From positions 248,001 through 312,000 of the forward strand of contig NZ_JAAAXJ010000001.1 of NCBI RefSeq assembly GCF_009910705.1: a stretch of 64,000 bases of DNA. Direction: 5' to 3'. Positions within the stretch are counted from its first letter, which is position 1. Every line of letters begins with the position of its first letter. Position numbers and translations under genes: made by a program. Source of the DNA: Microvirga arsenatis. GTDB taxonomy: Bacteria > Pseudomonadota > Alphaproteobacteria > Rhizobiales > Beijerinckiaceae. Below, piece after piece: positions 8,041-15,572 of this stretch. The notes under the pieces are model-generated. The model did not search any database. It was given only the letters and a program-made list of their open reading frames with translations, and was not told where the DNA came from.

Positions 8041-9447
8041 TCACGGAATCTCATAAACCGAAAGCTCTTCCTTGAGCCCGCGCAGAGCTGTCCTCTGTAG
8101 CGTCGGTTGAAGGCCCTGCTTCTCGATGATGCGCGAGGCTCCTGCATTCTCGACCACGGAACCCGTCGCGAAGATCGAGCGCGACATGGCGAGCCCCTGT
8201 ACGCGGGAGGCGATGTTTACCGTCTGGCCGAAATAGTCCTGCCGGTCGTTCAGCGTCACGGCGAGGCACGGCCCTTCATGGATGCCGATCTTGAGCAGCA
8301 GGTCCTCGCTTCCACGCTCCTCGTTGAGGCGGCGCATCGCCTCGCGCATCCGCAGCGCAGCCGAGATTGCATGGTCTGGGGTCGGGAAGGTGGCCATCAC
8401 CGCATCGCCGATGGTCTTCACCACTGCGCCGGACTCGGAGGCGACGATCTCGTTCAGAACACGGAAGTGAGACCGAACGAGGTCATAAGCCACAAGATCG
8501 CCCACGCGCTCGTAGAGCTGGGTCGAGCCTTTCAGATCGGTGAAGAGGAAGGTGAGGCTCATGATCTTGAGGCGCTGATCGACGTCGAGGGTTTCGGTTC
8601 TGTAAAGGTCCCGGAACGTCTGGTTGGTGAGCAGGCGCTTCGCCGTCAGAAAGGAACGGCGCCGCTTCAGCATGTGGTGCAGGGCGTCGCTGGCTACCCA
8701 GACCGAGGGCAGGGCGCGCCTGTTCGTTCGGTTCTCGATGGAGATGCGCAGAGGGCCTGGACGCATGACGAGAGTCTGGTTCTGCGGATGTGTTTCATTG
8801 ATCACGAGCGACAGGCTCTGACGCTCGCGGGTCGACTCGCCCTGCACGTCGATGAACTGAGCCGCGTGGGTGACAGGCTCGAAAACGATCACGAACTCCT
8901 CCGGGAGCTGCAGGGACATGATCGCCCGTTCGCCAGGCGGGAGCTCGACAGCGTCGAGAATGATCTCGTCCATCATGCGCTCGAAACCTCCGGGTAGGTC
9001 GAGGCCGGAGCCCCAGAAGATCTGGCGCATGTATTCGTGCATCGGAAGGCTGTCCGGGTCGTGAGCGGCGATCTTGCGGATCCGTGGGCTCACCGTGAAC
9101 GTCACCTCCACCATCTCGTCGAGGGTCGGCTCGTAGCCTGCGGCGCAGAGAGCGCAGGTGTACTCCTCCCGGTTGACCGATTTCAGGCTCATGCCGGTAT
9201 CGAGCACGCCACCGCATCCCGGGCAGAGAACGTTCCATGACATCTCGAACAGCCCGAGCCTTGAGGCGTGGAGGAAGGCGGAGATCACGCGCTCCTCGTC
9301 GAAGCCGTGCTTGGCCGCGAAGGCAGGCGCATTGATGCGGCTCAACTCATGGTCCGGCGCAGCCTGGATCATGCGCTCGAAGGCACCGACGATATCGGCA
9401 TCGGCAGATTGCCGGAGGATTGTGAGAAGTTTTTCGTGCTCGTTCAT
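8041..9447 (-). CDS. Class III adenylate/guanylate cyclase with zinc-ribbon N-terminus
   Basis: The C-terminal third (about residues 290-460) is a class III nucleotide cyclase domain: FLFTDLKGSTQLYE carries the first metal aspartate, VVKTIGDAVMATF the second, and YFGQTVNIASRVQG the Asn/Arg transition-state region. The substrate-selecting positions cannot be called by eye. The N-terminal part resembles the DUF5939 region and includes two CxxC knuckles (CPGCGG and CALC) that probably bind zinc. There is no membrane segment, so it is likely a soluble cyclase producing cAMP or cGMP. It lies upstream of the DUF4345/MFS pair on the same strand. Confidence 0.88.
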   Translation of the reverse strand: MNEHEKLLTILRQSADADIVGAFERMIQAAPDHELSRINAPAFAAKHGFDEERVISAFLHASRLGLFEMSWNVLCPGCGGVLDTGMSLKSVNREEYTCALCAAGYEPTLDEMVEVTFTVSPRIRKIAAHDPDSLPMHEYMRQIFWGSGLDLPGGFERMMDEIILDAVELPPGERAIMSLQLPEEFVIVFEPVTHAAQFIDVQGESTRERQSLSLVINETHPQNQTLVMRPGPLRISIENRTNRRALPSVWVASDALHHMLKRRRSFLTAKRLLTNQTFRDLYRTETLDVDQRLKIMSLTFLFTDLKGSTQLYERVGDLVAYDLVRSHFRVLNEIVASESGAVVKTIGDAVMATFPTPDHAISAALRMREAMRRLNEERGSEDLLLKIGIHEGPCLAVTLNDRQDYFGQTVNIASRVQGLAMSRSIFATGSVVENAGASRIIEKQGLQPTLQRTALRGLKEELSVYEIP

Positions 9448-9618
9448 AGGGCAGCCTCCGTCGGGGCAAGCCGGCCCAAGGCGTCATGGTCATGCGAAAC
9501 GCTCGCCGGCACGTCGCGCAACAGCGCCTCCGGCCGCATGTCCCAGCAGGACAGGGTGCACCTGCAATCTGGCAATGTCAGGGCAGCCAGCCGGGAGGCG
9601 GCCGCCGGTGGGAAGGGC

Positions 9619-10038
9619 TTACGCCTCCGCCACCCCGTATTCCTCCGCATACCGGTTGGCGACCCGGGTCTGCCAGAGGCAGAGGATGGGCGCGACGGCG
9701 AGCTCCACGATCAGCCCTCCCAGCATGAAAAGGGAAGGGACACCCGTGAGCGCCAGGCCGATCAGGCGGCTCAGGCCCCCGATCACCACGAGCAATGTCA
9801 GCAGCCGAAAGCGGCCGGTGCGGATCTCGATGGAGGGCAGGGTGCTCCAGAAGCCGAGGCCGATGCCGAGCAGCAGGCCCGAGAGATAGCGGAAATGGCT
9901 CTCCGCCGAGACGCTCACCGCATCGCCCGTGAGCGCCTGACCGAACAGCACGCCGTAGAGCCCCGTCCCGACGGGAATGACGGCCAAGACGGCGACGGCC
10001 TGCTGCAGGAGCTTTCGTTCGCGTTCCATGCCCGGCAT
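9619..10038 (-). CDS. DUF4345 family small membrane protein
   Basis: This 139-residue protein has four predicted membrane helices (AVAVLAVIPVGTGLYGVLFG, a YLSGLLLGIGLGFW segment, LLTLLVVIGGLSRLIGLALTG and LGGLIVELAVAPILCLW). The helix pattern and the ESHFRYLSG motif fit DUF4345, whose function is unknown. It begins eight bases after the MFS transporter stop and is probably co-transcribed with it. A second ATG nine bases downstream (MERERKL) is an equally possible start. Confidence 0.85.
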   Translation of the reverse strand: MPGMERERKLLQQAVAVLAVIPVGTGLYGVLFGQALTGDAVSVSAESHFRYLSGLLLGIGLGFWSTLPSIEIRTGRFRLLTLLVVIGGLSRLIGLALTGVPSLFMLGGLIVELAVAPILCLWQTRVANRYAEEYGVAEA

Positions 10039-10046
10039 GAGATCTC

Positions 10047-11240
10047 CTATCTGTTTGCCTGCTTGAGAACAGGTGCCGCGCCGATGGCGACGATCACGCC
10101 GATGAAACCCATCACCAGCGAGATCCCGCCGATCACCAGGGCCGGCCCTTCCGGGCCCGAGAACAGGCCCACCAGCAGCCCGGCCAGAGGCTGCGACAGA
10201 TTGTTGACGGTGATCATTGCACCGGTGGTCTTGCCGAAATCCTTCTGGGGAATGATCTTCTGGCGCAGACTCCTGAGATAGATGGTGAACATCCTGTCGA
10301 AGCCGAGGACGAGAACGTAGCCTGCGGCATAGATCCCGTAATTGGGGCTGATGGCCGTCAGCAGGCCGCCGATGAAGATCGCCGTGTAGCCAATCGCTCC
10401 CATTGCCCTCAAGGGGATGATGACGTGCGCCAGGACTGTCAGGATCGCGATGCTCGCGACGGCGCTGGCGGTCTGCAGAAGCGCGTAGCTCTGCTCGGAC
10501 TGCCCATGAATGCCCGTCACCATCGCGGCGGAAGTGGCCAGCGTCGCGCCGAAGACGAAGTTCAGCCCGGCCGACAGCGCAGCGGCTCGTCTCAGTCCGG
10601 GCAGATGCCAGATGTGCTTCAAGGCGATGCGGAAAGGATCGACCCAGCTGTCATGGGCCGCCTCCGGCGGGGCGAGCTCGATCCGGCTCGAGCGATGCCA
10701 CAGGGTGAGGCCCAGATCCGCCAGCAGGAACAGGAACGCCGTGATGCCGACCACGACCTGCCATGGACACAGGCCGAGGAGGGCGGCCGCCAGCAACGGC
10801 CCGATGACCATCCCGAGCTGGTCGCCGAGCTGCGAGTAGGACAGGACCTTCTCGAACCGCTGCTGCCTGAAGATCTGCGGCAGCATCACCTCGCGGGCCA
10901 AGAACCCTTGCGTCGAGAGGATGCCGCAGACCGCTGAGAGAGCGACCAGCCAGCCGATGCCACCAAGGAGCTCATGGCCGGCAACGCCCACGGCGCAGGT
11001 GAGCAGGCGGAACCTCTGGCTGATGACCAGCAGGGACATCGGCGACCGGCGGTCGCACAGGATCCCGCAGACCGAGAACAGCAGGTAGCGGGGCAGGGTC
11101 TCGATGAAGAAGGCCAGCCCCGAGAGGGAAGCGCTCTGGGTGATCTGGAACACCACGAGGGGGACCAGGAACAGCAGCATCTGGTCCGCCAAACGGGCGA
11201 AGAAGAGGGACAGGAAGAAGGCGAAGTCCTTGGCGCGCAC
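10047..11240 (-). CDS. Major facilitator superfamily transporter
   Basis: This protein of about 397 residues has roughly twelve hydrophobic segments and the MFS loop 2-3 motif region (CGILCDRRSPMSLLVISQRFRL). Its QGFLAREVMLPQIFRQQRFEKV segment is like the enterobactin-exporter/MFS-3 drug-efflux subgroup, so export of a small molecule is likely. I place the start at GTG 11240 because GGGGGA lies six bases upstream and the first membrane helix begins a few residues in. ATG codons at 11276 and 11291 are in-frame alternatives without a clear ribosome binding site. It forms an operon with the DUF4345 gene. Confidence 0.85.
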   Translation of the reverse strand: MRAKDFAFFLSLFFARLADQMLLFLVPLVVFQITQSASLSGLAFFIETLPRYLLFSVCGILCDRRSPMSLLVISQRFRLLTCAVGVAGHELLGGIGWLVALSAVCGILSTQGFLAREVMLPQIFRQQRFEKVLSYSQLGDQLGMVIGPLLAAALLGLCPWQVVVGITAFLFLLADLGLTLWHRSSRIELAPPEAAHDSWVDPFRIALKHIWHLPGLRRAAALSAGLNFVFGATLATSAAMVTGIHGQSEQSYALLQTASAVASIAILTVLAHVIIPLRAMGAIGYTAIFIGGLLTAISPNYGIYAAGYVLVLGFDRMFTIYLRSLRQKIIPQKDFGKTTGAMITVNNLSQPLAGLLVGLFSGPEGPALVIGGISLVMGFIGVIVAIGAAPVLKQANR

Positions 11241-11312
11241 TGGGATTCCCCCGATCGACCGGTGCGGCCGTCTCATGCAATGATCTGTCATATAATCTGC
11301 CTGTGCTCTGCG

Positions 11313-11367
11313 CTAGATCACGGCTCTTTGCCGGGAGGTTCTTTCCTGTTCGAAAAGAGCCGTCTAG
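11313..11367. promoter_or_regulatory. 10-bp inverted repeat in the leader of the glutathione transferase gene
   Basis: The arms acggctcttt (11320-11329) and aaagagccgt (11354-11363) are perfect complements separated by 24 bases, flanked by CTAG on both sides. The element lies between the divergent MFS and glutathione transferase genes, 37 bases before the latter's ATG. A TATAAT at 11291-11296 on the plus strand could be the matching -10 element, but no good -35 precedes it. Confidence 0.45.
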
Positions 11368-11404
11368 GGTTGCGGGCATCAGCATCGCTTCAGGGGCTTC
11401 CGAC

Positions 11405-12046
11405 ATGCCGGCACGGTTCGAACTCAATGGCGTCTTCCTGTCCGGACCGACCTATAAGGTCGGCCTCATGCTGGCCTTGGCGGGCGAGCCCTTCGACTAC
11501 GTGCACGTGAACCTCATGGCCGGCGAGCACAAGCAGCCGGCCTACCTTGCCAGGCAGCGCTACGGACAGGTTCCGCTCCTGGTCGATCGCAACAACGGCC
11601 GCCACCTGTGCCAGTCCGCGGCGATCCTGGAATATCTGGCCGACACGCTGGGCAAGTTCGGCGGCGCGACCCTGGACGAGCGTCTCCAGGCCCGGGAGTG
11701 GCTCTATTGGGACTTCGACCGCCTGGCGCCGTCCATCTACCGATCCCGCGGCATCCGGGCCGGGTTCTTCAAGGGCGGGGAGGAAACCCTCGAGCTCTGC
11801 GCGACCAATGCGGCCCTGGCGCTCAAGACCCTCGACCGGCACCTGTCGGGCAGCAACTGGATCGTCGGCGAGAACGCGACCATCGCGGACATCGATATCT
11901 ACGGCGTGCTGGTCTATGCGGCGGATGCTGCCGTCGATCTCGCGCCTTACGCCGACGTCACCGCCTGGGTGAAACGGCTCGAGGCGCTGCCCGGGTTCAG
12001 GCGCCCCACGGACCTGCTGCCGCCGCAATCCCGCGCCGCCGCATGA
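11405..12046 (+). CDS. Glutathione S-transferase family protein
   Basis: This 213-residue cytosolic GST-like protein has an N-terminal thioredoxin-fold domain (to about residue 80) with the glutathione-contacting RYGQVPLLVD and CQSAAILEYLA segments, followed by an all-helical C-terminal domain with the NWIVGENATIADIDIYG N-capping region. Near the N-terminus GPTYKVGLML occupies the usual catalytic Ser/Cys site. The start at 11405 is set by homology; an open extension to 11303 lies across the inverted repeat. The downstream GNAT gene overlaps the stop by ATGA, so the two are translationally coupled. Confidence 0.9.
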   Translation: MPARFELNGVFLSGPTYKVGLMLALAGEPFDYVHVNLMAGEHKQPAYLARQRYGQVPLLVDRNNGRHLCQSAAILEYLADTLGKFGGATLDERLQAREWLYWDFDRLAPSIYRSRGIRAGFFKGGEETLELCATNAALALKTLDRHLSGSNWIVGENATIADIDIYGVLVYAADAAVDLAPYADVTAWVKRLEALPGFRRPTDLLPPQSRAAA

Positions 12047-12501
12047 GCGTCCTTACGATCCGCGAGGCGCAGGCGGACGATCTCGAAGCGATCATCCGCC
12101 TGCACGAGGAGGACGAGATGGGCCAGCATGGCGATGCTTGGCTGCCCGAGACGAAGCCCGCCTACGAGGCCGCCTTCGCCGCCATCCGGCGCAGTCCCGA
12201 GAACCGGCTGTTCGTGGCGGTGGATGGCAGCGAGATCGTCGGCACGTTCCAGCTTACCTTCATCCCCAATCTCACCGGGCGCGGCGCTCTGCGGGTGAAG
12301 GTGGAGAGCGTGAAGGTCAAGGCTGCGCGCCGTTCCGCCGGCATCGGCGCCAGAATGATGGCCTTCGCGGAGGAGCATGCCCGCGCTCAGGGCGCGCGGG
12401 CGATGGAACTCACCTCCAACAAGGTCCGAAAGGACGCCCACCGCTTCTACGAGCGCCTGGGCTTCTCCCGCAGCCACGAGGGCTTCAAGAAGAAGCTGTA
12501 A
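12043..12501 (+). CDS. GNAT-family N-acetyltransferase
   Basis: This 152-residue enzyme is probably an amino-group acetyltransferase. Motif A is VESVKVKAARRSAGIGARMM, with the acetyl-CoA loop RRSAGIG, and motif B is AHRFYERLGFSRSHEGFKKKL at the C-terminus, a pattern seen in many GNAT proteins acting on small molecules. Its ATG overlaps the glutathione transferase stop by four bases (ATGA), so the pair are likely expressed together. The acceptor is unknown. Confidence 0.9.
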   Translation: MSVLTIREAQADDLEAIIRLHEEDEMGQHGDAWLPETKPAYEAAFAAIRRSPENRLFVAVDGSEIVGTFQLTFIPNLTGRGALRVKVESVKVKAARRSAGIGARMMAFAEEHARAQGARAMELTSNKVRKDAHRFYERLGFSRSHEGFKKKL

Positions 12502-12508
12502 GGCCCCG

Positions 12509-12871
12509 TCAATTGAGCGTGCGGATCTCGTGGCGGGCGGTGCCGGGGGGGCCTTTGCGGATCGTCACGCTGGCGCCCTGGGCGAGGGGATGGGTTTTGA
12601 GAACCCGCTCGACGGCGCGGTACATCGCCTCCGCGTCCCGGCCGTAGAGATAGATGATCGTATCGGTCGGCCCGCGGGCATGCCCATCGAGGGAGCCGAA
12701 GTCGCCGAGGGCGATCTCCAGTTGAGTCTCGAAGCCCGATAGGCCGTATTCCTCGTAGACGGCCGGGGGAAGCGACTGGCCGTCAAGGCGGATGAAGAGA
12801 GCCTGCTGGGGCGGCAGGGGCCGGCCGGCAGGCGCGGACTCTCGGCCGATGATGCGGGACAACCAGCTCAT
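12509..12871 (-). CDS. Hypothetical protein, 120 residues
   Basis: The ATG at 12871 has GGAGG seven bases upstream, preferred over an in-frame start at 12901. The protein is small and mixed alpha/beta with no signal peptide. It has a striking stretch of balanced acidic residues (QLEIALGDFGSLDGHARGPTDTIIYLYGRDAEAMYRAVE), resembling a small ferredoxin-like or regulatory domain in layout, but I do not recognise a family. It converges with the GNAT gene seven bases away and is followed upstream on its own strand by a small exported protein gene. Confidence 0.78.
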   Translation of the reverse strand: MSWLSRIIGRESAPAGRPLPPQQALFIRLDGQSLPPAVYEEYGLSGFETQLEIALGDFGSLDGHARGPTDTIIYLYGRDAEAMYRAVERVLKTHPLAQGASVTIRKGPPGTARHEIRTLN

Positions 12872-12897
12872 GGAAACCTCCGGTCCGAGCGGATCGC

Positions 12898-13149
12898 TCA
12901 AGCCTTCGCGCCTTCCTTCAGGCGCTTGTTGCAGCTACTCCAGAAGGCGGGCCATTTCATGTCCTTGGCCACCTTGCCGCCGGCCTTGGCTTCCTTCCAT
13001 TCGAGGCTGCACCTGCTCATGCGCTCGCGGGCGGCCGCCTGGGCCGCGCTCGGCTCCTTCTTCGCCTTGGTCTCGGCCGCCTGCGCGACGCCGGCCAGCG
13101 CCAGCGTCATCACGGCGGCAAGGGCGGAGCTTGCATATCGGTTGGCCAT
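12898..13149 (-). CDS. Small exported protein, PsiF-repeat-like
   Basis: This 83-residue protein has a signal peptide (MANRYASSALAAVMTLALAGVAQAA), leaving a lysine-rich mature part of about 58 residues with two cysteines. RMSRCSLEWKEAKAGGK and WPAFWSSCNKRL resemble the PsiF repeat found in phosphate-starvation-induced periplasmic proteins of unknown biochemical role. The likeness is moderate, so the family name is tentative. The start is ATG at 13149 with GGGGGTGA upstream. It sits 26 bases upstream of the 120-residue gene on the same strand. Confidence 0.78.
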   Translation of the reverse strand: MANRYASSALAAVMTLALAGVAQAAETKAKKEPSAAQAAARERMSRCSLEWKEAKAGGKVAKDMKWPAFWSSCNKRLKEGAKA

Positions 13150-13340
13150 CGAATCACCCCCAGCGTGATTTTCTAACGTTATAAAGTATGTGAATCGAAG
13201 CGGCGCCGTATGCAAGCCCTCTGGGAGTTACCGTGGGTCGTTCCTGCCGATTTTCGTTGCAGGCGAGGGTGACAGGCGCGATCTATTGTCCCCACGTCCT
13301 GTCTCACGGACCCCTGTCGTCACCGAAGGAGAGGCTTTCC

Positions 13341-14048
13341 ATGGCGGATTCCGCGCAGCACCCGATCGATCTCTATTACTGGCCGACCCCGAACGGATGG
13401 AAGATCACCATCATGCTCGAGGAGTGCGGGCTGCCTTACGCGATCCATCCGGTGAACATCGGCAAGGGCGACCAGTTCAAGCCGGAGTTTCTCGCCATCT
13501 CGCCCAACAACAAGATGCCGGCCATCGTGGACCATGACGGACCGGACGGCCAGCCGATCTCCGTGTTCGAGTCCGGCGCGATCCTGCAATATCTCGGCCG
13601 CAAGACCGGGCGGTTCTATCCGCAGGACGAGAGGAAGCGCGTCGAGGTCGATCAGTGGCTGTTCTGGCAGATGGGCGGCTTCGGCCCCATGCTGGGCCAG
13701 ACCCACCATTTCCGCATCTATGCGCCGGAAAAGGTGCCCTACGCCATCGAGCGCTACACCAACGAGACCAACCGGCTCTACGGCGTTCTCGACAAGCGCC
13801 TCGCGGACCGGGACTTCGTGGCGGGCGAGTATTCCATCGCCGACATGGCCATCGCCCCCTGGGCGAAGCTCTGGGAGCGCCAGGGCCAGAACATCGACGA
13901 CTTCCCGAACGTCAAGCGCTGGCTGGAGTCGGTTCTGGCCCGCCCGGCGGTCCAGCGCGGCATCGCCGTGAGCTCCGGGGACCGGGACAAGACCGACCTG
14001 ACGGACCCGAAGGTCCAGGCCGTGCTGTTCGGGCAGAGGGCGCGGTAG
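13341..14048 (+). CDS. yfcG: Nu-class glutathione S-transferase, YfcG-like disulfide-bond oxidoreductase
   Basis: This 235-residue protein matches E. coli YfcG through most of its length: YYWPTPNGWKITIMLEECG, NIGKGDQFKPEFLAISPNNK, ESGAILQYLGRKTG and WQMGGFGPMLGQTHHF. Nu-class proteins bind two glutathione molecules and reduce disulfides or hydroperoxides. The TPNG motif supplies the Thr/Asn that contact glutathione in YfcG. The ATG at 13341 follows GGAGAGG, and an open frame extends to 13233 without conservation. The C-terminus is about 15 residues longer than YfcG. The gene stands alone. Confidence 0.94.
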   Translation: MADSAQHPIDLYYWPTPNGWKITIMLEECGLPYAIHPVNIGKGDQFKPEFLAISPNNKMPAIVDHDGPDGQPISVFESGAILQYLGRKTGRFYPQDERKRVEVDQWLFWQMGGFGPMLGQTHHFRIYAPEKVPYAIERYTNETNRLYGVLDKRLADRDFVAGEYSIADMAIAPWAKLWERQGQNIDDFPNVKRWLESVLARPAVQRGIAVSSGDRDKTDLTDPKVQAVLFGQRAR

Positions 14049-14061
14049 CAGCCCGATCGAG

Positions 14062-14207
14062 CGTCATCCCGGACGAAGCGTCGGCGGAGATCCGGGATCG
14101 CGTTCGGGATCGAGCGCATGTTTCCCTCCCCTCAAGGGGGAGGAGGGTTTCCAGCGCCACTCTCTTCGGACGATCCCGGATTCTGCTCCGCAGCCCCGGG
14201 ATGACGC
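14062..14207. repeat. Shell palindrome enclosing a short GC-rich module
   Basis: The outer arms agcgtcatcccggacgaagcg... and ...ccccgggatgacgct are complementary. Inner arms gatccgggatcg/cgatcccggat pair as well, and a central cctccccctcaagggggagg-like module sits inside. It occupies the spacer between the YfcG-like gene and the DUF2147 gene, beginning 14 bases after the former's stop. Confidence 0.8.
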
Positions 14208-14222
14208 TGCCGTCTCAAATCA

Positions 14223-14630
14223 TCAATTCACCTTCGCCCAGGTCTGCGACCGGCAGATCAGGCCGCCGAGGACGCAGCCGGAGAGCTGCATGGCCTTGCC
14301 GCCGGCAAAGCTCATCTTGCCGGTATAGGTCTTCCCGTCCTTGTAATTGTAGAGCTGGCCGGTGAAGCCGTCGCCGGAGGGCTGGATGTTGGAGATCATC
14401 TGGACCCCCACCAGGTTGCGGCCCTTCAGCTTCGGATCCGGATTGTTCACGTCCTTGGCCTCGCCCTGCACGGAGATGATGGTGCCGCAATAGGCCGCCC
14501 CGCACTTGGCGATGCGCACCCGGGTGTCGCCGCTCTCGCTGAGATAGGTGCCGCTCGGGTCGGCGGGCTGGGCCTGCACGGGCAGCGCAAGCAGGACGAG
14601 ACCGAAGGCGGCAGGAATGGCGTGTTTCAT
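14223..14630 (-). CDS. DUF2147 family exported protein
   Basis: This 135-residue precursor has a signal peptide (MKHAIPAAFGLVLLALPVQAQPA). The mature part starts with DPSGTYLSESGDTRVRIAKCG, the GxW/GxY-type opening of DUF2147, and contains the family's LVGVQMISNI and GKTYTGKM blocks ending in CVLGGLICRSQTW. It is a predicted periplasmic lipocalin-like beta-barrel of unknown ligand. Four cysteines could form two disulfides. It is divergent from ndk. Confidence 0.92.
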   Translation of the reverse strand: MKHAIPAAFGLVLLALPVQAQPADPSGTYLSESGDTRVRIAKCGAAYCGTIISVQGEAKDVNNPDPKLKGRNLVGVQMISNIQPSGDGFTGQLYNYKDGKTYTGKMSFAGGKAMQLSGCVLGGLICRSQTWAKVN

Positions 14631-14725
14631 TCAAGGAACTCCCTCTGGGCCGGTCTTCGCCGGACCGATGGGGAGGAGATTAGGGGAGGCGGCCAAGCTT
14701 TCCAAGCGGGCAGGGCAAAAGGCGC

Positions 14726-14754
14726 TTGAGGCCCGGGGGGCTCGCCGCTATAAG
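14726..14754 (+). promoter_or_regulatory. Promoter of ndk
   Basis: TTGAGG at 14726-14731 and TATAAG at 14749-14754 are separated by the ideal 17 bases and lie 42 bases before the ndk ATG. Confidence 0.7.
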
Positions 14755-14795
14755 CGCCGCACTTCCCATTCCCTCTTCATCAGAAGCGAGTTGTC

Positions 14796-15218
14796 ATGGC
14801 CATCGAGCGCACCTTCTCCATCATCAAGCCCGACGCGACCCAGCGCAACCTGACGGGCGCCATCAACGCCGTCATCGAGCAGGCCGGCCTGCGCATCGTC
14901 GCCCAGAAGCGCATCCTCATGAGCCGCCGCGAGGCCGAGACCTTCTATGCGGTCCACAAGGAGCGCCCCTTCTTCGGCGAGCTCGTGGACTTCATGATCT
15001 CCGCTCCGGTCGTCGTGCAGGTTCTGGAGGGCGAGAACGCCGTCGCCCGCTACCGCGAGATCATGGGCGCCACCAACCCGGAGAGCGCCGCCGAGGGCAC
15101 GATCCGCAAGCTCTACGCCAAGTCGATCGGCGAGAACTCGGTCCACGGCTCCGACAGCCTCGAGAACGCCAAGATCGAGATCGCCCAGTTCTTCTCGGGC
15201 AACGAGATCGTCGGGTAA
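14796..15218 (+). CDS. ndk: Nucleoside diphosphate kinase
   Basis: This 140-residue enzyme transfers the gamma-phosphate from one nucleoside triphosphate to any nucleoside diphosphate through a phosphohistidine. The catalytic His117 lies in [12 protein letters not shown], and [28 protein letters not shown] and [18 protein letters not shown] are diagnostic of the family. The length is standard for the bacterial form. It is a single-gene unit with its own promoter (14726-14754) and an intrinsic terminator (15249-15273). Confidence 0.98.
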   Translation: MAIERTFSIIKPDATQRNLTGAINAVIEQAGLRIVAQKRILMSRREAETFYAVHKERPFFGELVDFMISAPVVVQVLEGENAVARYREIMGATNPESAAEGTIRKLYAKSIGENSVHGSDSLENAKIEIAQFFSGNEIVG

Positions 15219-15248
15219 GTTCCTGGGAACAACTTTCCCTTACCGATC

Positions 15249-15273
15249 AGGCCGCCTTCTGGCGGCCTTTTCT
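15249..15273 (+). terminator. Intrinsic terminator of ndk
   Basis: The perfect stem aggccgcc/ggcggcct around a TTCT loop is followed by TTTTCT. It begins about 30 bases after the ndk stop codon. Confidence 0.92.
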
Positions 15274-15298
15274 ATTGTGAGGCCGTTACCCGTTCTTT

Positions 15299-15523
15299 CC
15301 CCTCCCCCTTGCGGGGAGGGGCAGGGGTGGGGGTAGTGCGACCGGGTGAGACCTTTCCGTCATGGCCGGGCCTGTCCCGGCCATCCCGATACGGACAGGT
15401 GAGGCGCTTCAAACAATCGGGATCACCGGCACAAGGCCGGTGACGACGCTGAGGGCGTCATCGAGAGCCGCGCTCCACCGTCCCGACCCCACCCTCAATC
15501 CCTCCCCGCAAGAGGGAGGGAAG
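15299..15523. repeat. 225-base composite repeat without shell (core copy 1)
   Basis: Terminal modules ccctcccccttgcggggaggg and cctccccgcaagagggaggg bracket a core with catggccgggcctgtcccgg, atcaccggcacaaggccggt and gacgctgagggcgtcatcga. The same unit occurs at 20640-20862 with only a few differences outside one variable stretch. It fills the spacer between ndk and the molybdopterin oxidoreductase; no gene is seen in it. Confidence 0.85.
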
Positions 15524-15572
15524 AATTGGCGGCCTTTTCATTTTCCGCCCTTTCCCTCATCATGCGCCCGCC

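Noticed and set aside
11336..11352. LexA-like site (gttc-N6-gttc)
   Set aside because: The alphaproteobacterial SOS box needs GTTC-N7-GTTC; the spacing here is one short and it overlaps a better inverted repeat.
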